From the NCBI GenBank assembly GCA_934229625.1, contig CAKQDU010000001.1, positions 1 to 64,000 of the forward strand: a stretch of 64,000 bases of DNA, written 5' to 3'. How positions within the stretch are numbered: position 1 is the first letter of the stretch; each line of letters begins with the position of its first letter. The notes below the pieces were generated by a model. That model did not search any database and was not told the origin of the DNA. It worked only from the letters and a program-made list of their open reading frames with translations. The translations under genes and the position numbers were made by a program. Origin of the DNA: an uncultured Alphaproteobacteria bacterium. Its GTDB lineage: Bacteria > Pseudomonadota > Alphaproteobacteria > RF32 > CAG-239. Shown in pieces: positions 43,262 to 52,383 of the stretch.

Positions 43262-44320
43262 ATGAAATTTTTGTTTTGCTGTCTGCTGTTTGCCGCGTTT
43301 CCGGCATATGCATCCGTTGATGAAAAACTGATAAATGAAATGCTGACAATGGTTAATCAAGACTATCTTGAGTCGGTAAATAATGCCGAATTGGTGGTAA
43401 ACGGTTTGCAGGCAGTTACCGATTTGGATTCGGATATAGTGATATCCAAAGGCAGTAATAAGTTCTATATTTATTATAAAAAACAAATTAAAAAAATTAT
43501 TTCTCAGCCGCAGAATGACGGAGATATTGCCGCATGGAGCAAAACTATGGCGCAGATAGCCGATGAAGCGGCCAAGCTTTCGGAAAATGTTTCGCTGAAA
43601 GATTTTGAGCTTCCGGATTTAATGATGAAAAAAATTACGGCGAAATTGGATAAATTTTCACACTATTATTCAGAATATGATTACAGCGAAAATACTGAAG
43701 AAAATGCCATATACACGCTTTATAGCGACCGTAAAATAGATGATGTTTTATATTTGCGGGTGCGCATTTTTAATAAGCAGACCGCAAAGGCTGTGCAAGG
43801 CTCTTTAGAGCGAAACAAACCATACAGCGCCGTCATTTTGGATTTGCGCGGCAACAGCGGCGGAATTTTGAATGAAGCGCTGAAAGTGGCAGATTTCTTT
43901 ACTGATAATGAAATTATTACCTATACAGCCGGCAGAAACGGCGAGAACGTGCATTATTATACTTCTAAGGACGGACGTCTGTATAAAGGGCCGCTGGCGG
44001 TGCTTGTTGACGGTGAAACCGCTTCGGCTGCGGAGGTGCTGGCAGCAGGATTGCAGGATGAATCGCGCGCTGTGGTTGTCGGAACTCGTACTTTTGGCAA
44101 AGGTACAATTCAGAATGTTATTCAAATGAGTAATGGTGGAAAGCTTGTTCTTACGACAGAGCAATTTTTTACGCCGTCCGGCAAGGTTATTCATCAAAAC
44201 GGCGTAACACCTGATGTATGTACCGAAAAAGATGCTGACGGTTTATGCAGCCGCAAAAGCCGTTTATGGGAGGAAAATGATATTCAAACGGCAATTAAAT
44301 TGCTTAAAAATGAATTATAA
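43262..44320 (+). CDS. S41-family C-terminal processing protease
   Basis: A 352-residue exported serine protease. A signal peptide (MKFLFCCLLFAAFPAYA) precedes a helical domain, then the protease core: VILDLRGNSGGILNEAL, the nucleophile in VDGETASAAEV and the general-base Lys in TRTFGKGTIQ. The PDZ domain usual in CtpA lies near the EYDYSENTEENAIY region but is poorly recognisable, possibly degenerate. Acts in the periplasm on the C termini of envelope proteins. Confidence 0.88.
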   Translation: MKFLFCCLLFAAFPAYASVDEKLINEMLTMVNQDYLESVNNAELVVNGLQAVTDLDSDIVISKGSNKFYIYYKKQIKKIISQPQNDGDIAAWSKTMAQIADEAAKLSENVSLKDFELPDLMMKKITAKLDKFSHYYSEYDYSENTEENAIYTLYSDRKIDDVLYLRVRIFNKQTAKAVQGSLERNKPYSAVILDLRGNSGGILNEALKVADFFTDNEIITYTAGRNGENVHYYTSKDGRLYKGPLAVLVDGETASAAEVLAAGLQDESRAVVVGTRTFGKGTIQNVIQMSNGGKLVLTTEQFFTPSGKVIHQNGVTPDVCTEKDADGLCSRKSRLWEENDIQTAIKLLKNEL

Positions 44321-44332
44321 GCAAAAAAGTTG

Positions 44333-44360
44333 TTGACAAGCACGTCAAAAAATGTATACT
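44333..44360 (+). promoter_or_regulatory. rpmG promoter
   Basis: TTGACA (44333-44338), 16-nt spacer, TATACT (44355-44360); near-consensus, as expected for a ribosomal protein gene. Confidence 0.8.
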
Positions 44361-44405
44361 TCGCCTAAATGTTTTAATTGATAACTTTGTAAAAGAGTAA
44401 GAAAA

Positions 44406-44573
44406 ATGGCTAAAGCAGTAAAAATTAAAATTAAATTGGAAAGCAGCGCCGGTACCGGTTCTTTCTACTTGGCAGAAAAAAATCCAAGAACTCATCCTGA
44501 AAAATTGGTTTTGAAAAAATTTGATAAAAAATCAAAGAAACATGAAGAGTTCGTAGAAAAGAAATTAAAGTAA
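44406..44573 (+). CDS. rpmG: 50S ribosomal protein L33
   Basis: A 55-residue bL33 protein: MAKAVKIKIKLESSAGTGSF, then YLAEKNPRTHPEKLVLKKFD. The zinc-binding CXXC pairs of some L33 forms are absent, as in the zinc-free (C-) form usual in Proteobacteria. Its own promoter and terminator flank it. Confidence 0.97.
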   Translation: MAKAVKIKIKLESSAGTGSFYLAEKNPRTHPEKLVLKKFDKKSKKHEEFVEKKLK

Positions 44574-44596
44574 TTTCTGCAAAAGATTCTGAAAGG

Positions 44597-44627
44597 AGAG
44601 GTGCTGGCAATCAGACCTCTTTTTTAT
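44597..44627 (+). terminator. Terminator after rpmG
   Basis: AGAGGT pairs with ACCTCT, then TTTTTTATTTT. Confidence 0.75.
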
Positions 44628-44633
44628 TTTATA

Positions 44634-45569
44634 TTACTCTTTTTCAAGCGGATGCGCTTTATGGTATTCTCTTTGCAGAGTTTCGATTTGAACATCTGTA
44701 TAGCGCTGGGTCGTGCATAGGGAGGCATGTCCTAACAATTCTTGAATTGAGCGTAAATCAGCTCCCTGCGCCAGTAGCTGCGTTGCAAAAGAGTGCCGCA
44801 AGGCATGTGGGGTTACGGTATCCGGAAGTCCCATAGACATTCGCAGTTTTTGAATTTGACGCTGAATAATACGTGGACTAATCCGCTCGCCTCGAGCGCC
44901 CAAAAACAACGGTTCTCCTACGTTTTGTTTATATGGGCATTCTGCAAGGTAAGCATTGATATACTGCCGGATTATTGGCAGAAGGGGAACTAAACGCTCT
45001 TTATTCCCTTTACCTTTTACGCGAAGGAACTCGCTTTGGGCAGTTATATCACCGATATTTAAGGATAGGGCTTCGGAAATACGCAAACCACAGCCGTATA
45101 ATAAAGTTAATATAGCTTTGTCACGAAGCCCCTGCCATGTTACTTTTTCTGTTTTTTCTATTTTATTCAATAATTTAAACGAATCATCAATATCTAAGGC
45201 TTTGGGTAAAACTTTTGCTTTTTTAGGTGAGGAAATAATGTTAATTGCCGGATTTTTCAAAATTTTTTTACGTTCCAGCCACTTGAAAAAATTTTTAATT
45301 GCAGATAATTCGCGGCACATTGAAGATTTATTTAAGCAGCGGGCAGCCTGTTTGCTTAAAAATTTTCTGAAATCATGAATATCAAGCTCGGCCAAATCAT
45401 CTTTAGTCAGCGGAATATCTTTTATTTCTGCTAAAAAAGCTGCCAAATCGCGTGAATATCCGTCTAAAGTATGCTGAGAATAAAGCCGTTCTTTCAAAAG
45501 CCAATCCTGCCAGCTTTTTATAATCTGGGACAAGTCGGAATCTGCGTTAAATTTGACAGCGGTTTTCAC
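44634..45569 (-). CDS. xerC: Tyrosine recombinase XerC/XerD
   Basis: A 311-residue tyrosine recombinase, probably of the dif-site dimer-resolution pair. Catalytic residues are in GCGLRISEALSL (Arg), RVKGKGNKERLVPL (Lys), PHALRHSFATQL (His-Arg), LLGHASLCTTQRYTDV (His and Tyr). The N-terminal SAM-like domain includes YSQHTLDGYSRDLAAF. XerC is preferred over XerD weakly; the partner is outside the window. It ends 5 nt after its upstream SH3 gene begins the shared operon. Confidence 0.88.
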   Translation of the reverse strand: MKTAVKFNADSDLSQIIKSWQDWLLKERLYSQHTLDGYSRDLAAFLAEIKDIPLTKDDLAELDIHDFRKFLSKQAARCLNKSSMCRELSAIKNFFKWLERKKILKNPAINIISSPKKAKVLPKALDIDDSFKLLNKIEKTEKVTWQGLRDKAILTLLYGCGLRISEALSLNIGDITAQSEFLRVKGKGNKERLVPLLPIIRQYINAYLAECPYKQNVGEPLFLGARGERISPRIIQRQIQKLRMSMGLPDTVTPHALRHSFATQLLAQGADLRSIQELLGHASLCTTQRYTDVQIETLQREYHKAHPLEKE

Positions 45570-45573
45570 TTTA

Positions 45574-46086
45574 TTATTTTATAACCTCATTTTTATAAAT
45601 GCCGTACAGATATTTGCGAGGCATCCAGCCTTTTATTGTGTCAAATTTTATCAGACACATACCATCAGGAGTCGGGCATTTTTCGATTTCTCCGACAACC
45701 CCGTCTTCGGCTTTGGCGATTATGCGAGAATCGCTTTCCGGTTTGGCGTAAATATTATTTTCTCCGGGGTTGATTACTTTTATAAAACGTCGTCCGGAAA
45801 GCATTGCCTTATGCACCCATGTTTCTGAGCCTTCCCAATCACGAATTTTGCGCCATAATTCAAATTCGGCAATAATTTCCACAGGAGCGCCTTTTTGTTT
45901 GTATACCCATTCAATCGGATATCGGCTTCCGGGACCGGAGCGCACGTTAATCAGGCTGGAACGCAAGGAAACCATGCGCGGCAAAGCCAATCCGGTTTCG
46001 CTCTCGTTTTCTTCTGCCGCATTTGCAATGCTGACCGACCCAAAAATAATGCCTAGTGCCGTGAATGTTGTCAATAATGCCTTCAT
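45574..46086 (-). CDS. Exported SH3-domain protein
   Basis: A 170-residue periplasmic protein with signal peptide MKALLTTFTALGIIFGSVSIANA. The bacterial SH3 repeat begins at SSLINVRSGPGSRYPIEWVY (about 43-62), with EGSETWVHKAML ending the first domain; a second SH3-like unit follows (IYAKPESDSRIIAK...GWMPRKYLYGI). Such proteins bind peptidoglycan. It is directly upstream of xerC (4-nt gap). Confidence 0.85.
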   Translation of the reverse strand: MKALLTTFTALGIIFGSVSIANAAEENESETGLALPRMVSLRSSLINVRSGPGSRYPIEWVYKQKGAPVEIIAEFELWRKIRDWEGSETWVHKAMLSGRRFIKVINPGENNIYAKPESDSRIIAKAEDGVVGEIEKCPTPDGMCLIKFDTIKGWMPRKYLYGIYKNEVIK

Positions 46087-46171
46087 TTTTCTTCCCTTTA
46101 ATAAAATTTAAATCAATGATAAAGATATATATTAAAAAAAGAGTAAACATTAAAAAGGAAAGGGCAAAAAA

Positions 46172-47281
46172 ATGGATTTGATAGAAACAATAAAAGATTT
46201 GATTCGTTTTAGAACCGAAACCGGTAATGCTGCTGAAATAAAAAAAGCGGCAGATTATATTGTTGATAAATTTAAAAAAACAGATGTTAAAACAGAGATT
46301 TTTCAGTCAACAGCATCTCCCGTTGTGTTTTTGCGCAATAGTGACACGCTTAATTTTGATGTGCTTGTTTTGGGGCATATAGATGTTGTTCCGGCCGAAG
46401 ATTCCATGTTTGAACCTGTTGAAAAAAACGGCAGAATGTATGGACGCGGTACATTGGATATGAAGTCATTTGCCGCAGTTGCCCTAAATTCGATGATGTA
46501 TGTAGCAGAGCATAAATTACCGCTGAAATTCGGAGTTGTGCTTTCTACCGATGAGGAAAAAGGCAGTAAATCCACAGAATCTTTTTTGGAGGCTTATCCT
46601 GATATAAAGGCGAAAATTGTTTTGGATAACGATGTCGGCGGTGATATTAAAAAAATTGTCAGTAAATGTAAAAATCCGGTGTTTGTGAAGCTGTTTGCCA
46701 AAGGAAAGGAGGCGCACGGCTCAACTCCGTGGGATGGAATAGATGCCAACGAGATTTTAATGCAAAGCTGGCAAAACTTGCGTAAAATTTATCCTTATTA
46801 TGCAAAAAACTTACCGCAGCCAGAGGATACTTGGTTTGACACGGTTCATATGGCGCTGATAAACGGCGGACAAGTATCTAATGTGTTGTCAAACAATGCC
46901 GAAGCTCTGTTGGATTTTCGTTTAACAGAAAATTCTACTGTCGAGCATCTGGAAGAAAATCTGAAAAAATGTCTGGTTGATGGCGTGACTTATAAAATTA
47001 TATCTTCATCGACTCCGGTTGTGATGGATGAAAATAATCCGTATATTTTGGAATATAAGCATTTTGCCGAAAATATTTTGGGTTGTCCGATAGAATTTGA
47101 GCATATCGGCGGCGCTACGGATTCTCGTGCTTTTGCCGTTAAAGGTTCGGTGGTGATTATGCATTCGGGTACCGGAGACGGTATGCATGCTTCAGGAGAA
47201 TATGTAGAAACCGAAAGCGTAAAACAAATCGCGGATATTCAAATCAAATTTTTGGAAAAATTAGCAAAAGACAGAATTTAA
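46172..47281 (+). CDS. M20-family metallopeptidase/deacylase
   Basis: A 369-residue zinc hydrolase of the M20 (DapE/ArgE) family. LGHIDVVP and GRGTLDMK supply the His and bridging Asp, STDEEKGS the catalytic Glu pair, and GGATDSRAF the C-terminal metal site region. The lid domain (about 175-285) includes KGKEAHGSTPWDG. Substrate could be succinyl-diaminopimelate, acyl-ornithine or a peptide; context does not decide. AAAGGAAAGG is the ribosome-binding site. Confidence 0.88.
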   Translation: MDLIETIKDLIRFRTETGNAAEIKKAADYIVDKFKKTDVKTEIFQSTASPVVFLRNSDTLNFDVLVLGHIDVVPAEDSMFEPVEKNGRMYGRGTLDMKSFAAVALNSMMYVAEHKLPLKFGVVLSTDEEKGSKSTESFLEAYPDIKAKIVLDNDVGGDIKKIVSKCKNPVFVKLFAKGKEAHGSTPWDGIDANEILMQSWQNLRKIYPYYAKNLPQPEDTWFDTVHMALINGGQVSNVLSNNAEALLDFRLTENSTVEHLEENLKKCLVDGVTYKIISSSTPVVMDENNPYILEYKHFAENILGCPIEFEHIGGATDSRAFAVKGSVVIMHSGTGDGMHASGEYVETESVKQIADIQIKFLEKLAKDRI

Positions 47282-47302
47282 TAATATACGTCCGATAATA
47301 GA

Positions 47303-47340
47303 AAACATCGATATATAACTGAAAATATCGATGTTTTTTG
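47303..47340 (+). terminator. Terminator after the M20 gene
   Basis: AACATCGATAT pairs with ATATCGATGTT, followed by TTTT. Confidence 0.85.
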
Positions 47341-47390
47341 TTTTTAAATCAAGGTGTTGTTGATTTTATCAATAGTGCTGCCAAATTCAC

Positions 47391-47419
47391 TTGACAGTTT
47401 ATTTTTTCTATAATAAGTT
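47391..47419 (+). promoter_or_regulatory. Autotransporter promoter
   Basis: TTGACA (47391-47396), 17-nt spacer, TAAGTT (47414-47419). The ~100-nt leader contains GTCAATGCGAG...GATTGCAG, which looks like a decayed copy of the palindromic repeat at 300-326. Confidence 0.6.
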
Positions 47420-47523
47420 GCGCGCGAATGCTGTTGCCGCGTCAATGCGAGTTGATTGCAGAATGTCGGAGTTAAGCGTTTTGTTTTATATTTTTGAACT
47501 GTTGGGATTTGGAGAATTTTTTT

Positions 47524-50500
47524 ATGAAATATTCGAATAAAGCGAGAGGATTTTTAGTATCTCAGTATAACAGCGTTTTGAAAAAATGTTTTTTAATAAA
47601 TAACGGACTGTATTTTTTAGCTGCGGTGTTGTTGCCCAATATAGCTCAAGCATCTGTCAATAATGACTATAAAAATTTGCTATATACCGGTTTAGGTTCG
47701 GATTCCGGAGCTGATAAATATTATAAATGGGAATATGATGAAACATTAAAGTTTTATAAACTGGTGAACTCGGATTCGGCATCAGCGGATATTGTCACAA
47801 AACAAAACGACAGCAGAATATATGATGAAGACTATGTTGCAGGATATGATGAAAATACAAAAATTTTAAGCGGCACCGTATATAGCGGCATAGGCTATAC
47901 GGCAAATACTTTTTTACCGGACGGAATAACTCCTGTTTCGTCAAGAAATGAAATAAATGCTGTTTATATCGGAAATAAAATAAATTCTTTTTATTATCCG
48001 CTCGGCGGCGCAATTTCCAATATTATAAGATTAGAAAAAATTAACGGCGTATTTATAGGCAACGGTGTTACGGCCGGTAATACGGATATAGCCATGAGTA
48101 GCTTTAAAGGAGGAGCCTACGGCGGTGCGATTCATAACTCTAAAGTTAATTTTTATATGGTTATGGCGTCGACTGCTTCGGGCAGTTATGGGCATATTGG
48201 CGAAATCAATGGCAAATTTGTTGGCAATTATGTTCAGGCAACCCAGGCGACAAGCGGCAAAACAGGTCATTCTTGGGCTTATGATGATGACGGAAATGCT
48301 TTTCTTTATTATTATTTAGACGGTGCGTTTGGCGGAGCTGTGGCAAACCAATATGGAACAATAGGGGATATATCATCTTCCGACTTTGTGCAAAACATCG
48401 CGGCAGCGACCGGAACAAGCGGAGATGCCGGCGGAGCGGCAATATACAACAGCTCAGTTGCTCTAAGAATAAACGGCGGTGCGTTTGATAGTTCTGCAAG
48501 TTCTAAAATTGATAATATTATATCGTCAAAATTTGACGGAAATTCAGCATATGCCGAAAATGGCAACGTATTTGGCGGAACAATTTTCAACTATGCCTAC
48601 AAATCCGAGAGCCTGATAAAAAAAATTGAAGGAAATAGGTTTGAAAATAATACGTCTACAGCCTTAAACGGTTTGATTAAAGGCGGAGTAATAGGCAATA
48701 TTCAGGATAATTCGCAAGGAACAGCGGATATATATAAAATTCAGTCAGATTTTATCAATAACAGCTCAGTTGCCGGAACAGATGTTAAAGGCATTGTTTA
48801 TAATAACGGAACAATCGGTTCTATTACAGGAAGTAATTTTGAAAATAATATAATATCGGCTAAATCCGGCGCTGCACTTGGCGGTGCAATCGCAAACGAA
48901 GGAAAAATCACCGATGGCATAATCAATTCCAGATTTATCGGTAACAGCGCAGTCGCAAATTCCGGTATGGCAAAAGGCGGAGCGATTTATACGGTAAAAG
49001 ACCTTATAATCGGCGCGGATAATGGAACTTCTGAGTTTACGGGAAATTATGTGTCGGATGATAATGGAATAACCAAAAACAATGAAGCTGTATTTGTCGA
49101 TTCGGGAACTGCGGAACTCAAATTCAGACTGACAAACGGCGGTAATATTCTAATGAACGACTATATCAATGGCATAAGCGGATACAATATTTCAATATCC
49201 GGAGATAATAGTGGAATATTCAAGCTGAACAATAATATCAAAAATTCTAGTTCTACATCTATAAGCGGCGCTAATCTTGATATAGGCGCAAACAAAATCA
49301 AAATAGACGGTTCTGTTAATTTTGCGGCGGATTCTTCTTTAAGTTTGTTTATTAAAAATGCTGAAAATGATTATGGTGTTTTCAAGGCTGATAATATATC
49401 AATTGCGGATGGTTCCAAATTTAAGGCTACTTTCAGTCAAGACTTTGCAATTAACAAGCCTGTAATATTGCAATTGCTGGAGGCTAATAATGCTGATTTC
49501 AACGAGTTTACCGATGTTTTTGACAATAATATGTATAAATTTGAAAAATTCGGTAATAACGGAGCCTATAAAATAAGTAAATCTAAAACAGCCAGTGAAA
49601 TATCTGCTGAAAACGGCGGCTCTAAAATAAACCAAGATACTGCCGGTGCGTGGGTTGATAAGGGAGCGTTTGAAAACGGCAGCGTTTCGCAGGATATAGC
49701 TGACAAGTTTGCGGATTTGGCGCAAAACAACGGCAGTTCGTTTAATGACGCTTTAACGGCCATAGCTCCGACCACAAATGCCATAATAGACACCGTATCA
49801 TATAACAAAGGCTCGTTGTTGTTTAAAAGTGTGTATGAACACATGAATGGTTTTAATAAAAATAATGAATATGGTGTGGCGTCCGGCGATAATCCGTTTG
49901 AAGAAGGAGAATTGTGGCTGAGAACATATACAAACAAGGCAAAACAACAGCAAACATCAAAAATGCAAGGATTTAATCTTGATAGTAACGGCGGTATGAT
50001 TGCACTTGAGAAAAAAATTGAAGATAAATTTACACTGGGCGGCGGTTTTCATTATGACAATACAAATGTTTCTGCTGTTGACAGAAAATTTGATGTAGAA
50101 ACAAAAACCGGATTCGTCTATGGCGAATACAAACCGAATAACTGGTTTGTTGAAGGTACAGCGGCGTATGACAGAGCAAATTATAAGGAACGAAAATATG
50201 TGTTTGGCAATGTGTATAACGCAGAATACAATACAGATGTTTATTCCGTACAAGGCGTGACCGGCTATGATTTTAAAGCAGACAACACAAAAATAACGCC
50301 GGACGCCGGAATGAGATATTATTCAATCAACAGACATGGCTATACAGATACGGCAGAACAACATGTTAGCGGAAAGTCGATGGATATTTTAACCTTGATT
50401 GCCGGTATTAAATTCCAAAAAGAAATAAAAAGACATAACGATATATTTGTTCCGGATATTTCATTACATTTAACATATGACGCTATATCGGATATAGATT

Positions 50501-50697
50501 CGGCAAAGGTTTCTTTGAAAAACGGCGCTGTTTATAATGTGTATGGGAGCCGGCTGAATCGTTTTGGTGTAGAAATGGATGCCGGATTCAAGGTGGAAAT
50601 AAATGACAAGTTTTCAGTCAGACTCAGTTATTTAGGGCGTTACCGCGAATATTATCAAGACCATACCGGTATTGTTGATTTTAAGTATAAATTTTAG
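47524..50697 (+). CDS. Autotransporter with Pmp-like GGAI/FxxN repeats
   Basis: A 1057-residue type V secreted protein. An extended signal peptide (about 1-48) precedes a passenger of beta-helix repeats in which GGA[IV]xN and Fxx N alternate (GGAIHN, FVGN, GGAVAN, FVQN, FDGN, GGTIFN, FENN, GGVIGN, FINN, GGAIAN, FIGN, GGAIY, FTGN). This pattern defines chlamydial polymorphic membrane proteins. The C-terminal ~270 residues are a beta-barrel (LWLRTYTNKAKQQ...) ending in aromatic DFKYKF. The ATG at 47524 follows TTTGGAG. A surface adhesin is likely. Confidence 0.88.
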   Translation: MKYSNKARGFLVSQYNSVLKKCFLINNGLYFLAAVLLPNIAQASVNNDYKNLLYTGLGSDSGADKYYKWEYDETLKFYKLVNSDSASADIVTKQNDSRIYDEDYVAGYDENTKILSGTVYSGIGYTANTFLPDGITPVSSRNEINAVYIGNKINSFYYPLGGAISNIIRLEKINGVFIGNGVTAGNTDIAMSSFKGGAYGGAIHNSKVNFYMVMASTASGSYGHIGEINGKFVGNYVQATQATSGKTGHSWAYDDDGNAFLYYYLDGAFGGAVANQYGTIGDISSSDFVQNIAAATGTSGDAGGAAIYNSSVALRINGGAFDSSASSKIDNIISSKFDGNSAYAENGNVFGGTIFNYAYKSESLIKKIEGNRFENNTSTALNGLIKGGVIGNIQDNSQGTADIYKIQSDFINNSSVAGTDVKGIVYNNGTIGSITGSNFENNIISAKSGAALGGAIANEGKITDGIINSRFIGNSAVANSGMAKGGAIYTVKDLIIGADNGTSEFTGNYVSDDNGITKNNEAVFVDSGTAELKFRLTNGGNILMNDYINGISGYNISISGDNSGIFKLNNNIKNSSSTSISGANLDIGANKIKIDGSVNFAADSSLSLFIKNAENDYGVFKADNISIADGSKFKATFSQDFAINKPVILQLLEANNADFNEFTDVFDNNMYKFEKFGNNGAYKISKSKTASEISAENGGSKINQDTAGAWVDKGAFENGSVSQDIADKFADLAQNNGSSFNDALTAIAPTTNAIIDTVSYNKGSLLFKSVYEHMNGFNKNNEYGVASGDNPFEEGELWLRTYTNKAKQQQTSKMQGFNLDSNGGMIALEKKIEDKFTLGGGFHYDNTNVSAVDRKFDVETKTGFVYGEYKPNNWFVEGTAAYDRANYKERKYVFGNVYNAEYNTDVYSVQGVTGYDFKADNTKITPDAGMRYYSINRHGYTDTAEQHVSGKSMDILTLIAGIKFQKEIKRHNDIFVPDISLHLTYDAISDIDSAKVSLKNGAVYNVYGSRLNRFGVEMDAGFKVEINDKFSVRLSYLGRYREYYQDHTGIVDFKYKF

Positions 50698-50700
50698 GAT

Positions 50701-50751
50701 TTCTGTATAATAAAAGCACAAAGTTAAACTTTGTGCTTTTATTATACAGAA
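50701..50751. terminator. Perfect 24-bp bidirectional terminator
   Basis: A palindrome with 24 paired bases on each side and a 3-nt loop (50725-50727); the inner part is AAAGCACAAAGT/ACTTTGTGCTTT. It lies between convergent genes with only 3 nt on either side. Confidence 0.9.
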
Positions 50752-50754
50752 CCG

Positions 50755-51126
50755 CTAAGCGGTTAAAAGGTCGAGACAATCAAACATAATGCGGATATGT
50801 TGTTTTGTGCCACAAGAAATTACATCCATAAAACCTTGCTTACACAACTGGTCATATTCCTTAAATCCTTGAGAAGTGACCAGATTTTGTAGTCTGCGCT
50901 TAACCAAAATCATAGCCATTTTATCACGGTAATGTCCGTTGACAACCTGTTCTAAGGCCAAAACTATTGAACCTGAAATTTCATACAAACTCAGCAATAT
51001 GTTTTGTACTTCTTCATCACCAAATTGCCAGCCTTCACGAATATCGTTGGCCCAGCCTGAGCGATAAACTTCCAAATCTGAAATCTGCTGCTGAACATCC
51101 TGTGTCAAAACTTTTAACTTAGCCAT
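50755..51126 (-). CDS. Unknown protein, 123 residues
   Basis: A soluble, mostly helical protein beginning MAKLKVLTQDVQQQ. It has a LEVYRSGWANDIREGW segment and two Cys, and no signal peptide. I do not recognise the family. The ATG at 51126 is preferred over a TTG two codons earlier. It converges on the autotransporter gene but is separated by the palindromic terminator. Confidence 0.65.
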   Translation of the reverse strand: MAKLKVLTQDVQQQISDLEVYRSGWANDIREGWQFGDEEVQNILLSLYEISGSIVLALEQVVNGHYRDKMAMILVKRRLQNLVTSQGFKEYDQLCKQGFMDVISCGTKQHIRIMFDCLDLLTA

Positions 51127-51285
51127 AATCAATCTGGGTTTATTTAAAGAGGGTGTGTCCTGTTACACGTCCCGTTCCCTCTGAAAGTTAATAATATAAA
51201 AAAATAATTCAAAATATAATTATCTTATAACTTAATTTTGGACAAAAGTCAAGATGAGTAAAAAATATTTTGGCGATTTTTTTTC

Positions 51286-51314
51286 TTTACATTCATAAAA
51301 ATGTTGGCTAAAGT
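51286..51314 (+). promoter_or_regulatory. Promoter of type-1 prepilin cassette C
   Basis: TTTACA (51286-51291), 17-nt spacer, TAAAGT (51309-51314). Confidence 0.7.
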
Positions 51315-51320
51315 AATAAA

Positions 51321-51508
51321 TAGATGGGCGATAGTCTGTCTGGGGTGTCGTAACCTCTATATATTCGTCTTGGTGTTAGACGTTAATTAAGCATACCTTC
51401 TAGCGAAAGCTGGAAGGTAGCAAAATAGGCTATGTGCATAGCTAATATGCTACACTATCTAATATATATAGTTACGAACTTCCAGCCATCTTGCCGATGG
51501 CTTTTTTG
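51321..51508 (+). ncRNA. Structured attenuator leader, type 1, copy C
   Basis: Contains the conserved AGTCTGTCTGGGGTGT start. The closing helix CTATATAT (51357-51364) pairs with ATATATAG (51464-51471). The pseudoknot is TCGTAAC (51348-51354) / GTTACGA (51471-51477), changed on both strands relative to copy D. An 11-bp hairpin has a GAAA tetraloop (TACCTTCTAGC/GCTGGAAGGTA), then GTAGCA...TGCTAC enclosing GCTATG/CATAGC. Terminator GCCATC/GATGGC-TTTTTT (51485-51507). Confidence 0.8.
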
Positions 51509-51539
51509 TTACATGAAAAAATAATGAAAGGAAGTTACG

Positions 51540-52199
51540 ATGAAACAAAATCAATTTGGTAGAAGCATGATAGAAATGCTAGGTGTGCTAGCAATTATTG
51601 CTGTTCTATCAGTTGCTGGTATTGCCGGTTATAGCAAAGCTATGACAAAATTTAAGGTTAATAAAACAGTTGCTCAAGTAATAAATATTGTAACAGGAAT
51701 TATGACAACCTTTGCAAATGAAAAAAGATATTCAGGTGCAAATGCAAAATATCCTGATGAATTTTCATCATATGAAGCCGAAGATTTAGAAATGTTTAAA
51801 GCTTTAGGTATAATTACAGATGATATGATAACTAATGGAAAATTAAAACATCCTTTTAATGGTGAAATAATCATTTTCGGTGTTGATAAAGAATTTGAAA
51901 TAGACTTATTCAATTTAACTAGAGAATCTTGTTTAGCTTTAGCAACTTTAGACTGGGGAGCTGATAATCCTAATTTAATGGGAATAAGTGTTGTAAATAG
52001 TGGACAGCCTATTACGAGTGATTGTGGAGCTTCTATGGGTGGTGGAAGTTATTTAGGAGATATCGGTTTTTGGGCATGTAAATATTTTAATGAAGATAAA
52101 ATAATTCCAATCCCTGTACCGCCGGAGATTGCAGCAAAAGCTTGTACTTGTAAAGAAAATACCTGTGCTTTAGGTTTATATTATAACGAGAATTTATAA
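51540..52199 (+). CDS. Divergent prepilin-like surface protein
   Basis: A 219-residue paralog with leader MKQNQFG (cleavage after Gly7). Only the first ~40 residues match the other cassettes. The rest lacks the CL...L..IC..C motif, ending instead in ACTCKENTCALGLYYNENL. Codon choice also differs from the neighbours (frequent TTA, AGA, GGT), suggesting a foreign body spliced to the common N-terminal module. AAAGGAAG is the ribosome-binding site. Confidence 0.78.
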   Translation: MKQNQFGRSMIEMLGVLAIIAVLSVAGIAGYSKAMTKFKVNKTVAQVINIVTGIMTTFANEKRYSGANAKYPDEFSSYEAEDLEMFKALGIITDDMITNGKLKHPFNGEIIIFGVDKEFEIDLFNLTRESCLALATLDWGADNPNLMGISVVNSGQPITSDCGASMGGGSYLGDIGFWACKYFNEDKIIPIPVPPEIAAKACTCKENTCALGLYYNENL

Positions 52200-52234
52200 A
52201 TTTTAAACGCACTTTTTTCTATACAAATGAACCT

Positions 52235-52308
52235 CCACCGGCTTATGCTGGTGGTATTATTTTAGGTCAAGCCAAGCTTGTCCTAAATCTACCTGCTCAC
52301 GCAGGTAG
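52235..52308 (+). repeat. Three tandem hairpins
   Basis: Consecutive perfect or near-perfect palindromes: CCACC...GGTGG (52235-52254), TTTAGG...CCTAAA (52261-52287) and CTACCTGC-TCAC-GCAGGTAG (52289-52308). They sit between the prepilin stop codon and its terminator. They resemble repetitive extragenic palindromes but no second copy is in the window. Confidence 0.6.
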
Positions 52309-52329
52309 TGTTACGTTCGAGTTATAAAA

Positions 52330-52370
52330 CAAAAATACCGGCTTCATCAAATGAAACCGGTATTTTTTTA
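52330..52370. terminator. Bidirectional terminator (prepilin / gyrA)
   Basis: AAATACCGG / CCGGTATTT with an inner TTCAT/ATGAA stem and a T tract. Confidence 0.85.
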
Positions 52371-52383
52371 GTCAAGATTTATT

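Noticed and set aside
47430..47460. Functional palindromic repeat in the autotransporter leader
   Set aside because: Only the ends resemble the 300-326 repeat and the palindrome no longer pairs well; at most a relic.
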